Positions 17,719 to 26,242 of a stretch of DNA of 40,620 nucleotides are shown here, in pieces. This DNA comes from Methanolinea sp. GTDB lineage: Archaea > Halobacteriota > Methanomicrobia > Methanomicrobiales > Methanospirillaceae. Positions within the stretch are counted from its first letter, which is position 1, and every line of letters starts with the position of its first letter. Location: the NCBI GenBank assembly GCA_018263335.1, contig JADFCY010000016.1, forward strand, positions 1 to 40,620. The letters run 5' to 3'. The notes beneath the pieces were generated by a model. It was not told where the DNA came from and ran no database searches. It saw only the letters and a list, made by a program, of their open reading frames with translations. The position numbers were made by a program, and so were the translations under genes.

Positions 17719-18264
17719 TCACCTGCCGTGGTCCTTTCCCCGAAGGGAACCCATGACCTTTTCGAGCGCCTTCTGTTTCCGGACGTTCTTCTTGTACTCG
17801 CGGACGCTCCTCAATGAGACTTGCCACTTTCTGCAGAGCGACCGGATCTCTTCTGCGACCGCATCCGGGTCCGCCCCGTTCCTCCCCAGCATGCGGAAGA
17901 TGACGAGCCTTGGCGAATCGGTCGTGTTCAGGACCTGCACGGCGAGCCTCTCGCAGTCAACGTTTCGCGCCGCAAGGTCGATGATGCCAAGCGACAGGAA
18001 CCCTGCCTCAGTTGGCTCGACGATGAACTGGAGATAGAAGCAGCCTTCCGGTGCAGGGTTCTCGCGGCCCCCCTCATCGGGGTGCCCCCCGCAGGAGCTG
18101 CAGGTGTACACGTCAGGGAGGTCATTGAGCGTCTCGACGAGTGTTCGCATCCGCACGTCGCACTCGACCGGGAGGGAGAGGACTGCATAAATCAATTCCT
18201 CCCGTGTCCGGTCGGCCGAGACCTTCTCGTATGTGCGCCTTTCTCTCTCATCCCGGGATGTCAT
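17719..18264 (-). CDS. conserved hypothetical protein with CSSCGGH motif
   Basis: A 181-residue soluble protein. Its N-terminus is charged and helical (SRDERERRTYEKVSADRTREE). A core includes LVETLNDLPDVYTCSSCGGH around residue 50-60, then FYLQFIVEPTEAGFLSL and a C-terminal Lys/Arg-rich helix. The CxxCxGH motif with surrounding strands is distantly reminiscent of the Cys/Gly motif in TYW3-type tRNA-modifying proteins, but the similarity is too weak to assign. Codon use and composition look like a normal gene. It is convergent with the GyrI-like pseudogene. Confidence 0.65.
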   Translation of the reverse strand: MTSRDERERRTYEKVSADRTREELIYAVLSLPVECDVRMRTLVETLNDLPDVYTCSSCGGHPDEGGRENPAPEGCFYLQFIVEPTEAGFLSLGIIDLAARNVDCERLAVQVLNTTDSPRLVIFRMLGRNGADPDAVAEEIRSLCRKWQVSLRSVREYKKNVRKQKALEKVMGSLRGKDHGR

Positions 18265-18425
18265 TGTTCACCGCAATGCCCATTCTGTGTGTCCAGCAGT
18301 CCAGTACTCACGATCGTATAAGGGTATTTTGAGACTTCAAACCCACTCGATACTTCGCGCATCCCACATGAAAGATAGTGGATTCCTTTATTTTTACTCA
18401 GCGCACACCCTCACGTAAGAATTTC

Positions 18426-18692
18426 ATGCACATTGCGACGTACTTCCCTCTGCGCTATCTGCCAATCGTACTCTGTGGGATGGGAGTCTCTCTTTTCACA
18501 CTGTTGTTCCTGTTCGTCACCTATCCTGCGACCTGCGCACAACTTGCGCTGCTTTCAGGGGGTGCCTTCACGTGCGGTCTTGGGCCCGGCGTCTATCTCC
18601 TGGGATTTGCCATTGCATTGAGCGTCATTGTCTGGGCATATCTCCTCTATTCGGCATTGATGAGTTCCCTTGAATATTCCTGGGAACACTAG
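18426..18692 (+). CDS. small membrane protein, two spans
   Basis: An 88-residue protein with two hydrophobic segments (about 12-32 and 52-77) separated by a short Cys-containing loop (TCAQLALLSGGAFTCG), in which the two cysteines could form a disulfide or bind a ligand. No family recognised. The ATG at 18426 puts the first membrane segment near the N-terminus; the earlier in-frame ATG at 18378 lies in AT-rich likely promoter DNA. Confidence 0.5.
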   Translation: MHIATYFPLRYLPIVLCGMGVSLFTLLFLFVTYPATCAQLALLSGGAFTCGLGPGVYLLGFAIALSVIVWAYLLYSALMSSLEYSWEH

Positions 18693-19273
18693 GAGGACTG
18701 GGGGGTTCCCAAAAAAACAGCTCACAGGAACTGTCCTCCCGTCCGGTCTGCATCCGCCGAAGGTGTACCCTCCTCTCCGGCACAGGAAGAAACAGGGGGG
18801 TCCCGGGCAGTATAAACGATTGGAACAGTCCTAATCGAACGGACCTGCCATGAAATCGTGATATCGAATCACATCCCGGAGACCATGGCAATTCTTGAAG
18901 GAATGTTGCCTTCAGATCCATTGCAACGGTTATTCCTCTGGGCCCATTCTGCATTGACATAAATTATGCAATTGAACGTGGATGAGCACCAACCTAGGGA
19001 CATTTCCATCCACACACAATCCCTTTTTCTCAGGATGCCGGTTTGCGACTGGAACATCAATCAAATCCCAAAGCCGGAGTCACATGTGCAACCAGGCATC
19101 TGTCCCTTCGGATCTTAAAACCGCTTGTATACTGGTCAATATTTCCTTCTCTGTGAATTCTTCATACCACACATCAAAAATTCCGTGCTTTGGTATTCTC
19201 CGGGATCATTTTCCGAACGGAACGGGGGTGCCAATCCACGCTTTTTTTTGTTCAAAGGTGATACCCCCATAGT
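18693..19273. other. non-coding stretch
   Basis: About 580 nt without a supported gene between the small membrane protein and the ABC-class ATPase. A plus-strand open frame at 18982-19272 lacks any recognisable domain and was not accepted. Confidence 0.4.
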
Positions 19274-20656
19274 ATGACCGGGCAAGGGCCGGATGTCTGC
19301 CTTGATGCGATTCTTTCACTCTCCGGCAACGATTCATGGAGTGTCGACCGGGATCATGCGGTCAGGAATCTTTCGGCTTACGTTGTCCGTTCGTTTGACG
19401 AACATTCTCTCATCTTCGCCGTCCCTCTGCGTGTATCCCGCCCTCTCCTGTCAGAGATCCCACTCGACTGCCGGGGATCGGCGGGGGCGGTAGCCCTCAT
19501 CATCGAGAAGATAAAGCAGAACGCAGGATCTGACCCACGGCTTGGACCGCTTATCGGACGGGGCACCCGGTTTCCCCACCAGTTTTCGTCATTTACCGAG
19601 CCCTATACCCTGGTCGCCTCCCCCGCGGCACTGGCATGCGATCTATGGCATGCAGGCCCCCGGAACTGCGCAGACGCTTCGGGGATCCGCCTCCTCATCA
19701 ACGGGGCACTCCCCTGTCCAGGAGAGTTCTCTCCCCGCGAAGTTGCATCTGTCACCGAAGCGGTCGCTCACCTCTGCGATGCAATCGCTGAGATTGCATG
19801 TGCAGTCCCGGCCATGGTACTGGAAGAGGCATGGCTCTCCGCCCTTGACCAGCAGCTGCTCAGAGATGTACTGCCTGAACGTGGGCTTGTCTCTTTTATC
19901 GGTGATGGATCGCGGCTCGCGCGCAATTATACGCGTCACCGCTGCCACTTCCGGACCGCCGGGCCAAAAGAAGACGTGAATATCCCGTTCACCTGTCCCC
20001 TCGAGCTTGGCCCATGCGAGCTGGAGCTTCCTGCCAGCGGCAGGACGGTCACAGGTCTTGGGATCAGGAAGAAGGAGGTGTGTGCGGTTGCCGGTTCGAA
20101 TGCGCAGGGCAAGACCACTTTCCTCGAGGGGATCATTGCAGGCGTTGATGATCATGCTTCCGGAGACGGGAGGGAACTGGTAGTCACGGTTCAGGGGACT
20201 TCCATCGCGGAGGCTCTGAACTGCCAGCTGAATAGGGCCGACGTGAGCATGTTCTTCTCCTCGCTTCCACCTGGAATTCGCGGGACTGTCCGTGCCGCAT
20301 CCGGCATGGGCAGCGGTTCGATGAACATGGCCAGCCAGGTACAGCAGGCCATTGAGAGGCATGTCCCGCTCCTCATCATCGACGAGGACCGGGCTGCACC
20401 GAACTTACTCGTCCACAGTTGCATCCAGACCACAGAGATCACTCCCTTGTCAGAGATACTGGCCCGCGACCGACTGAGGATGGGGGAGACGACGATCATC
20501 TTTGCCGCGTGTGCGATGGATACGCTGGTAGCCCAGGCAGATCGTATCATGCTCCTTGACCAGCATGTCGCCCACGCAGTCGACAGAACAGTGTTCAGAA
20601 GGAGGGTGGCAGATTCGCTTGAAAAAATGGCCCGAGATTTGAGAATGGGAGGGTGA
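19274..20656 (+). CDS. ABC-class ATPase (PF09818 family)
   Basis: A 460-residue soluble ATPase of the 'predicted ABC-class ATPase' family. Walker A is AGSNAQGKTTFLEGI (about residue 274-288), followed by a conserved DDHASGDGRELVVT strand. A signature-like region is GSGSMNMASQVQQAIE, Walker B is PLLIIDEDRAAPN, and a switch region is GETTIIFAACAMD. The N-terminal 200 residues match the usual non-nucleotide part, including the IRLLINGALP stretch. The family usually exceeds 500 residues, so this copy is slightly short. Cellular role is unknown; the absence of membrane partners argues against transport. It is followed by a convergent DPH6-like gene. Confidence 0.9.
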   Translation: MTGQGPDVCLDAILSLSGNDSWSVDRDHAVRNLSAYVVRSFDEHSLIFAVPLRVSRPLLSEIPLDCRGSAGAVALIIEKIKQNAGSDPRLGPLIGRGTRFPHQFSSFTEPYTLVASPAALACDLWHAGPRNCADASGIRLLINGALPCPGEFSPREVASVTEAVAHLCDAIAEIACAVPAMVLEEAWLSALDQQLLRDVLPERGLVSFIGDGSRLARNYTRHRCHFRTAGPKEDVNIPFTCPLELGPCELELPASGRTVTGLGIRKKEVCAVAGSNAQGKTTFLEGIIAGVDDHASGDGRELVVTVQGTSIAEALNCQLNRADVSMFFSSLPPGIRGTVRAASGMGSGSMNMASQVQQAIERHVPLLIIDEDRAAPNLLVHSCIQTTEITPLSEILARDRLRMGETTIIFAACAMDTLVAQADRIMLLDQHVAHAVDRTVFRRRVADSLEKMARDLRMGG

Positions 20657-20723
20657 GAGATGTGCCGACGCGAAGAGATCGTTTCGCACCTCGCATTCGC
20701 CGGTGCGCAGGAGATCCGGACTG

Positions 20724-21416
20724 TTACTTTTCCTGCAACGTCCACCCGTGGATGTCCAAAAACCAGTATCCGTCCTGGAACACCCGGTCGGTTTGGGTAA
20801 GTATGACCTTCTTCCTGAAGATCGGCGCGTCGGTGACAAGGGTGTGGAATTCCCCGTTCTCCCCGCAGTGATCGATGGATGCGTCAAGCCGCTCAAGGTC
20901 CCAGATGAACTCCCCGTCAATTCTCCGGCCAAGCCATTCCTCTCCCATCAGGTCCCCTTTCACGCTGACTACCACGATCTCAAGCCCGGAGGCGATCATG
21001 TCCCACAGGAGTCTCTTCGAGTCCTGCGTCCAGAGCGGCATGACCAGCTCGAGGTCCAGCCCGCCGCAGATCCGGTCGACCAGGTTCCTGTGGGTCGCGA
21101 TGTGGCCAAATACCGCACCGTCGATCTTCTCTCCCCGGGCTCTCAAATACCGGATGACCGTCCTGAACTCCTCCTCGTAAGAGAAGAAGTCCTTCTGGAC
21201 GAGGGGGATTCCCATGGCCTCTGACTGTGCCCTGATGATTCCCGGGTTCATGTCGTGGGATCCCCTCTTCTTTTGGTTCGTGAAGTGCAGGAGATGGGTA
21301 ATCCGGTACCCTTCTGACATCGCCTTCAGGCAGGCAAGGCACCCGTCCTTTCCTCCCGTCCATGAGATTACCGCATTCCTGGTGGTATTGAACGCCATGG
21401 TACTGTCCATCTCCAT
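20724..21416 (-). CDS. DPH6/MJ0570-type ATP pyrophosphatase
   Basis: A 230-residue PP-loop ATP pyrophosphatase of the MJ0570 group, related to diphthine-ammonia ligase (Dph6), which makes diphthamide on translation factor EF-2. The PP-loop is SWTGGKDGCLACLKA near residue 18-30 (the usual SGGKDS with Gly for Ser). GAVFGHIATHRNLVDRICG and ELVMPLWTQDSKRLLWDMI follow, and the hallmark GENGEFHTLVTDAPIF is near the end. The enzyme adenylates a substrate before amide formation. Function as the true diphthamide enzyme is likely but not certain, since archaea carry several paralogues. Start may be 21416 or 21398. Confidence 0.85.
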   Translation of the reverse strand: MEMDSTMAFNTTRNAVISWTGGKDGCLACLKAMSEGYRITHLLHFTNQKKRGSHDMNPGIIRAQSEAMGIPLVQKDFFSYEEEFRTVIRYLRARGEKIDGAVFGHIATHRNLVDRICGGLDLELVMPLWTQDSKRLLWDMIASGLEIVVVSVKGDLMGEEWLGRRIDGEFIWDLERLDASIDHCGENGEFHTLVTDAPIFRKKVILTQTDRVFQDGYWFLDIHGWTLQEK

Positions 21417-21716
21417 GCAATTCCTGCCGGAGTATCAGGAATCACCCCCATTTTTGCCAGCCCTCCACATGTCTCCTGCTATTCCTTCTTCTTCCTGCAT
21501 AAATCAGTTCCGGCACGACTATTCATGGGGCGATCTCCCTAACCGGACGATCAGGATTGCCCTGGAGACCGCCCAAGCGAGTGGATATACACAGATCCGT
21601 ATAGAAAACAGGTAAGGTTTCACAGCCCTGCATCTTCAGAACCGGTGTATTAAACCGGTTCCTGTGGGGAACGCACTGCAGCATCTTATATCCAATCAAA
21701 AAATATCTGATATCAG

Positions 21717-22517
21717 ATGACAGGTGCCGGCACGTCTTCAACGGACATGGAAGATATCTCGCGTTTCTTCCGTGATCACGATATCGAGGAATACGCGGTT
21801 GTCTCAGCATCATCTCTCCATGCACCTGTCGGCCGTCGTCCCGGGGACTTTATACCTTCGGCCCAAACGATGATCCTCTTTGGCGCAGAGATGGATGAAC
21901 GCTTATTTTCCGGAACCAATGATGAGATCTCTTTGAAAGTCCGGGCATTTCTCAACAAGATCCGTAGAGTTGAGGATGATCTCTGTTCTGCTCTGCAGAG
22001 AGAGGGGTTCGAGGCAAGCCCAGTACGCTCGGTCATACTTCAGGGAGGGACCATCAAGGGTATGCTCTCGCTTGCACATTGCGCTGCGGATGCCGGCCTC
22101 GGCGTGATAGGCGATAACAGGCTGCTCATTTCTCCTCGTTTTGGTAGCAGGATTGGTCTTGGTGCGGTAGTAACCATCAAAAAAATGGAAGAGACATTGC
22201 GACCGGAATCTTCCATAGAAGGCTGTAACCACTGCAATAAATGCATCAGGGCATGTCCGGAGCATGCGCTTGCCCAGGGCACACTTGATATTTTTTCCTG
22301 CAGGAACGTGACCGGCTCTGTGCCGGGATTCATGCGCCCTGTCGTATTCCGCTTCATCAGGTTCGGAGAACGGTTCCCTTTCTCACGCCAGATCCTGAAC
22401 TTCCTCGCGAGCCGAAAGGTCAACGCCTGCGCCGACTGCCTGGTATCCTGTCCCAGGTTTCACGGGGACGATTCAGACCGGGCCGATCAACGTGGAGGCA
22501 GACGAACGGTGGGGTGA
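21717..22517 (+). CDS. QueG-like 4Fe-4S protein
   Basis: A 266-residue protein resembling the catalytic/iron-sulfur part of epoxyqueuosine reductases and related archaeal proteins. An alpha/beta N-terminal domain (residues 1-150) includes AADAGLGVIGDNRLLISPRF, the conserved G-rich QueG segment. Two 4Fe-4S clusters are supplied by CNHCNKCIRACP and, after a helical insert, CADCLVSCP. It lacks the HEAT-like C-terminal extension of true QueG and probably the cobalamin contacts, so the substrate is unknown; it may be an electron-transfer or reductive-dehalogenase-like protein. It is followed after 4 nt by the YjbQ-family gene, and the two are probably one operon. Confidence 0.75.
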   Translation: MTGAGTSSTDMEDISRFFRDHDIEEYAVVSASSLHAPVGRRPGDFIPSAQTMILFGAEMDERLFSGTNDEISLKVRAFLNKIRRVEDDLCSALQREGFEASPVRSVILQGGTIKGMLSLAHCAADAGLGVIGDNRLLISPRFGSRIGLGAVVTIKKMEETLRPESSIEGCNHCNKCIRACPEHALAQGTLDIFSCRNVTGSVPGFMRPVVFRFIRFGERFPFSRQILNFLASRKVNACADCLVSCPRFHGDDSDRADQRGGRRTVG

Positions 22518-22521
22518 TTTG

Positions 22522-22923
22522 ATGAAATGGACACAGGTAGATGTTTCGACCGGCGCAAGGACCCAGTTCCTGGACATCACTGGCGCTGTTGCGTCCGAGG
22601 TGGCAAAGACCGGGATGAAAAACGGGATATGTTACGTGTACATGCCGCACACGACAGCCGGCCTCACCATCAACGAGAACGCCGACCCGGACGTGGCCCG
22701 TGACATCCTCGCGGGCCTCGCGCGGCTGGTGCCGCCGACGGGAGACTACCGGCATGCCGAGGGAAACTCTGATGCCCACATCAAGGCATCCCTGATGGGA
22801 TTCACTGTCACGGTCCCGGTCATCGAAGGCCGGCTTGCGCTCGGCACCTGGCAGGGGATCTACTTCTGCGAGTTCGATGGTCCCCGGAGACGCCATGTCC
22901 TGGTCGGCGTCATTGGGCAATAG
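22522..22923 (+). CDS. YjbQ/UPF0047 family protein
   Basis: A 133-residue single-domain protein of the YjbQ (UPF0047) family, some members of which have thiamine-phosphate synthase side activity. Conserved features include VYMPHTTAGLTINENADPDV, the metal/phosphate site in NSDAHIKASLMG, and GTWQGIYFCEFDGPRRRHVL. The length is typical and no extension is present. The ATG at 22522 begins in a GGTGATTTG context 4 nt after the stop of the QueG-like gene, so translational coupling is likely. The physiological reaction of the family is not settled. Confidence 0.9.
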   Translation: MKWTQVDVSTGARTQFLDITGAVASEVAKTGMKNGICYVYMPHTTAGLTINENADPDVARDILAGLARLVPPTGDYRHAEGNSDAHIKASLMGFTVTVPVIEGRLALGTWQGIYFCEFDGPRRRHVLVGVIGQ

Positions 22924-23115
22924 GACAGACGGAGCCCTGTGAATCCCCTGGGACAAAGGCCAGATGAGCCCCCCCTATCGAGTGTTCCCATATTGAGCAT
23001 GAGAGATCCTGCTACCGCGGTCCCCCCGTCAACGAGGCATGCAGTCAGTGACACTGCAGGGTGGAAAAATACCCTGCGAATAGTGACCGGGGGTGATACA
23101 GGCTATATGCAACCG

Positions 23116-23688
23116 CTACGTCGGCCTCGTCGTTGGTGAGATCGGGGTGGGGATCGTGGTCTGGTTGGCAGGGGGCAGCGGGAGCGGCGGGGTTATGGGA
23201 GCAGTGAGAGTCGGGGTCGGGGGGACAGGTGTTGGCAGGGCCGTGGTCGCGGAAGGGAACGGGGTGGCTGGAGGCGGCACCGAGGGAGGCACCAACGTCG
23301 TAACCGGAATCACAGGAGGCACCGGGATGACAATGCGTGCGGGAAGCGGAGATGGAATTGTGGGAGAGATCATGGGCGAAGTGGAGGGAACGCTCGGCGC
23401 GACGGTGATGGTTGGGGGGATCGATACAGTCATAGAGGGGGTTAAGGTGCTGGCAGGGAGACTCGTCACCACGGTCCCTGTTCCTGGGCCTGAAACGGAT
23501 GGTTCCCCTGGTCCGGTGGTTATGGATTCGTTTATTTCAGGGCCAGGGGAGGGAGTAACCTGGGGGGATTGCGAAGCGTCCTGACTGAACGCATCACCTG
23601 GACCGGTGGTGATCTCACCTTTCGGGGCAGTGCATCCCGCAACCGCGAGGATGAAGAGCAGTATCACGATGGAGATGAGATATTTCAT
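23116..23688 (-). CDS. Pro/Thr/Ser-rich lipoprotein
   Basis: A 190-residue secreted lipoprotein. The signal peptide MKYLISIVILLFILAVAGC ends in a lipobox (AVAGC, Cys19). After about 30 mixed residues the rest is an extended chain of Pro, Thr, Ser, Val and Ile in short PT/PP/TP units, with no folded domain visible. Such chains usually act as heavily glycosylated surface spacers. The usual C-terminal domain is missing, so the protein may be only a spacer or may have lost its distal domain. The mirrored plus-strand frame (23093-23584) is Gly/Val low-complexity and not a gene. It is divergent from the PDC-domain lipoprotein. Confidence 0.7.
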   Translation of the reverse strand: MKYLISIVILLFILAVAGCTAPKGEITTGPGDAFSQDASQSPQVTPSPGPEINESITTGPGEPSVSGPGTGTVVTSLPASTLTPSMTVSIPPTITVAPSVPSTSPMISPTIPSPLPARIVIPVPPVIPVTTLVPPSVPPPATPFPSATTALPTPVPPTPTLTAPITPPLPLPPANQTTIPTPISPTTRPT

Positions 23689-23990
23689 GCAAGAGCGACC
23701 TTGTGAGCGAAGGGTAAAAAACTATTGGAAGGATGCCGGCATCCCCACCCGCTCTATGTCCCAGCCGGAAAGACTTGCCGATGAAGGTCCCATTCCCGGA
23801 AGCGGCCTCTTCTTTTCCCCCTTCACCTGTTTTCCCCTATTTGGGAATGGAAGCGGGTAGGCTCCCTGGTGCTACCTTCGAAAGACTCCTCCTTGAAAGG
23901 TGGAGCCCTGATTGGGAGCTGTTCCCTCTCCCTCGTTGCAGCCTCATGATCCATAAAGCACAACATATTGTGTATCCAACCTCTTGCCTG

Positions 23991-24830
23991 ATGACCGGGT
24001 CGGGCCACTTCCTTCCTATTATCGTGATACTCGCACTCCTTGGCGCAGGTTGCGTCCATGCACCCGTCGCACCCGGTGAGATGCCAGCTGCTCGCCATCA
24101 CCTCATGCAGCAACTCCTTCACGGGGTGACGGGTCACCTCCAGGCATCCCTCTCCAGCCTCGATGACACCTGCTCCGAAGCTGCCGAAACCCTTGGTTCG
24201 ACGAGCCTCTCCGGCCCGCGAGCCGATGCGACCCTCGAAAGGGTGGTATCCTCACACCCGTCGATTCTCACCGCCATCACCTATGACATGAACGGCACGG
24301 TCCTTGCCGCAGAGCCCCCCAGCGCAAAGGTGATCATCGGCCGGAGCCTTCTTGACCAGGAACAGGTCCGCCAGGCCATCGGGACCAAAAAACCTCTGAT
24401 GAGCGGGTACTTCACGCTCGCCCAGGGAGGGGAAGGTGTCGCGATTGCCTGCCCGGTTCTCTCACGCGAGGGGAAGTTCCTTGGCGTCGTCAGCACTACC
24501 TTCTCACCGCGTATGCTGATCGCACCTGCGGCAGGCGAGGCGATGGCGTATGCACCTTTCATATTCAATATCGCCCAGGCAGACGGGCGCATCCTCTTCC
24601 ATCCCGACCCCTCCCTTGTGGGAAAACCGACCTTCAACGAGACAACGTTCGCCCGCTTCCCCGGGATACTCGATCTCGCCCACCGTTACTCGAGCGAACG
24701 ATCCGGGTATGCAACATTCTCGTTCTCCCGTACCGGATCGGACGTGGTGGTCGAGAAGGAGACCTTCTGGGACACGGTCTCGCTGCACGGGACCGAGTGG
24801 AGAGTGATGGTGATAGCAGAGAAAGAGTAG
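23991..24830 (+). CDS. PDC/Cache sensor-like lipoprotein
   Basis: A 279-residue extracellular lipoprotein. The signal peptide (HFLPIIVILALLGAGC, lipobox Cys near residue 19) is followed by a long helix (about 30-65) and a PDC/Cache-type sensor fold: LTAITYDMNGTVLAAEPPSA, then GRSLLDQEQVRQAI, KPLMSGYFTLAQGGEGVAIA, LGVVSTTFSPRML and ADGRILFHPDPSLVGK. These are the usual landmarks of periplasmic Cache sensors. Here there is no transmembrane helix or kinase downstream, so it may act as a ligand-binding receptor component. The ATG at 23991 was chosen because it starts the signal peptide; upstream in-frame ATGs (23733, 23946) would bury it. Confidence 0.8.
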   Translation: MTGSGHFLPIIVILALLGAGCVHAPVAPGEMPAARHHLMQQLLHGVTGHLQASLSSLDDTCSEAAETLGSTSLSGPRADATLERVVSSHPSILTAITYDMNGTVLAAEPPSAKVIIGRSLLDQEQVRQAIGTKKPLMSGYFTLAQGGEGVAIACPVLSREGKFLGVVSTTFSPRMLIAPAAGEAMAYAPFIFNIAQADGRILFHPDPSLVGKPTFNETTFARFPGILDLAHRYSSERSGYATFSFSRTGSDVVVEKETFWDTVSLHGTEWRVMVIAEKE

Positions 24831-24885
24831 GTGCGGGAATGGCCGAAGTTTCACCTCGTTCGCCGGTCCAAAAGGAGGGCTATCC

Positions 24886-25005
24886 ATGAGACCATTGCGC
24901 GAGTGCATCGACGAATACCGGGCACAGGGGGAGAGCCGGGTGATAAAAGAGGCGTCCCTGGGACTGATGGCAAACCTTATAAGTGTGAGATCTCCTGAAT
25001 ATTGA
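24886..25005 (+). pseudogene. truncated DUF7000-like N-terminus
   Basis: A 39-codon frame with a strong Shine-Dalgarno (AAAGGAGGG) 6-7 nt before its ATG. The product begins MRPLRECIDEYRAQGES and includes IKEASLGLMANLISVRSPEY. From memory this matches the first helix pair of a family (DUF7000-like) whose members start with a LxxYIxEYKxQ segment and a KxxYxGLMxY segment and are about 110 residues long. Here a stop follows immediately, so it is probably the remnant of a shortened gene or a tiny derived protein. Confidence 0.45.
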
Positions 25006-25124
25006 CAGAAGCCTGATCAGGGAAGAAAAGGGAAATGGCGTCCCGGGTTCCAGGCCTTTTTTGCGCAGGACACTAAAAAAGAGCAGGGCCAATATCTTCC
25101 ATTTCCCCCTGCACCCATTGGCAT

Positions 25125-26101
25125 TCACGAGGGGGACCGGGCAGGAGACTCCGCTGCCAGGCAGAGCAGCTCGAACATGAGGGTTGCCCCCGCAAGGGCG
25201 GTAATTCCTGAATGGTCAAAGGGAGGAGATACTTCCACAATGTCAGCCCCGATAATGTCGAGTCCTCTCAGTCCCCTCAGGGTCTGGAGCGCCTCGAATG
25301 TGGTCATACCCCCGACGACCGGAGTCCCTGTCCCGGGAGCGAAGGCCGGGTCGATGCAATCGATGTCAAACGGGGTATAAACCGGCCCGGTCCCCATCAT
25401 GCTCCTTCTCTCCCGGGCGACTTCCCTGCACCCAACCTCGTAGAACTCTTCGATGTGGACGACGCGCATCCCGCTCTCACAAGAATACTGCCAGAGCGGC
25501 TCGGTCCCGCCCCGTATCCCCACCTGTATGGTGCGTTCTGGATTTACGAGGCCGGATTCCACCGCGTTGCGGTAGGGGCACCCATGGTGCAGGCCGGACC
25601 CGCCATAGGAATGGGCAGTATCGCAATGGCTGTCGAAATGGACAAGGCCAACCCTCTCTTGCCGTGCAATACCCCTGAGTATGGGATAGGTGATGGAGTG
25701 GTCTCCTCCCGCGGTGATCGGGACGACGCCGGCGGACGCAATTTTTCTATAGAATGCCTCGATGTCCTGCAGGGCTTCTTCCAGGTTGCAGGTAGTCCGG
25801 AGGTGAACGTCCCCAATATCGGCCACCCTGAAATCGGCGAACGGGCTCATCTTCATGTAATGGTTGTAGGGTCCCACCATGCGTCACTGGTTCCGGATCT
25901 CGCGGGGGCCAAAGCGCGTTCCTCCCCGGATAGTCACCCCAAGGTCGAAGGGTGCGCCTGCGAGCGCATAATCAGGGTTTTTTGAGACCTCGTGGTACGG
26001 GATCCCAAAGAACGTCTGTGCCCGGTATACGGGGGGAGGAACTTGTCCGGGGAAAAAGTCTTTTTTTTCCTGATGATCTCGTCATCGATCAGTTCGGCCA
26101 T
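25125..26101 (-). pseudogene. speB: agmatinase (SpeB) gene with frameshift and nonsense codon
   Basis: Agmatinase hydrolyses agmatine to putrescine and urea with two Mn ions. The conserved body (25880-25125, 251 residues) has GGDHSITYPIL, HFDSHCDT (family usually HFDAHxD) and FDIDCIDPAFAPGTGTPVVGG, so all metal-binding segments are present. The N-terminus is encoded upstream but broken. From ATG 26101 the frame reads a normal start (MAELIDDEIIRKKKTFSPDK). A one-base deletion lies near 26018-26026 (a G short in GGGGCA). The restored frame (GIPYHEVSKNPDYALAGAPF, TRFGPREIRNQ) then meets TGA at 25884-25886, two codons before MVGPYNHYMK. A shortened protein from ATG 25880 would lack about 70 conserved residues including part of the fold. 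Confidence 0.85.
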
Positions 26102-26242
26102 CGTTGAACCTCAACGTTCTTTCAGGCATGGAAAAATACCCATGAAATCATCGGTATGTGGACCCCGGTTCACGGATCAACCGATGAAAGAACTTTCGAA
26201 AATGTGGAAGTGTGCATATCTATTTCTTTCTTTTTCGTCCGG

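Noticed and set aside
18982-19272. 96-codon plus-strand frame before the ABC-class ATPase
   Set aside because: No domain, poor composition and no ribosome binding site.
23093-23584. Gly/Val-rich 163-codon frame
   Set aside because: Antisense of the Pro/Thr-rich lipoprotein; low complexity mirrors PT-rich codons, and no start signal precedes it.
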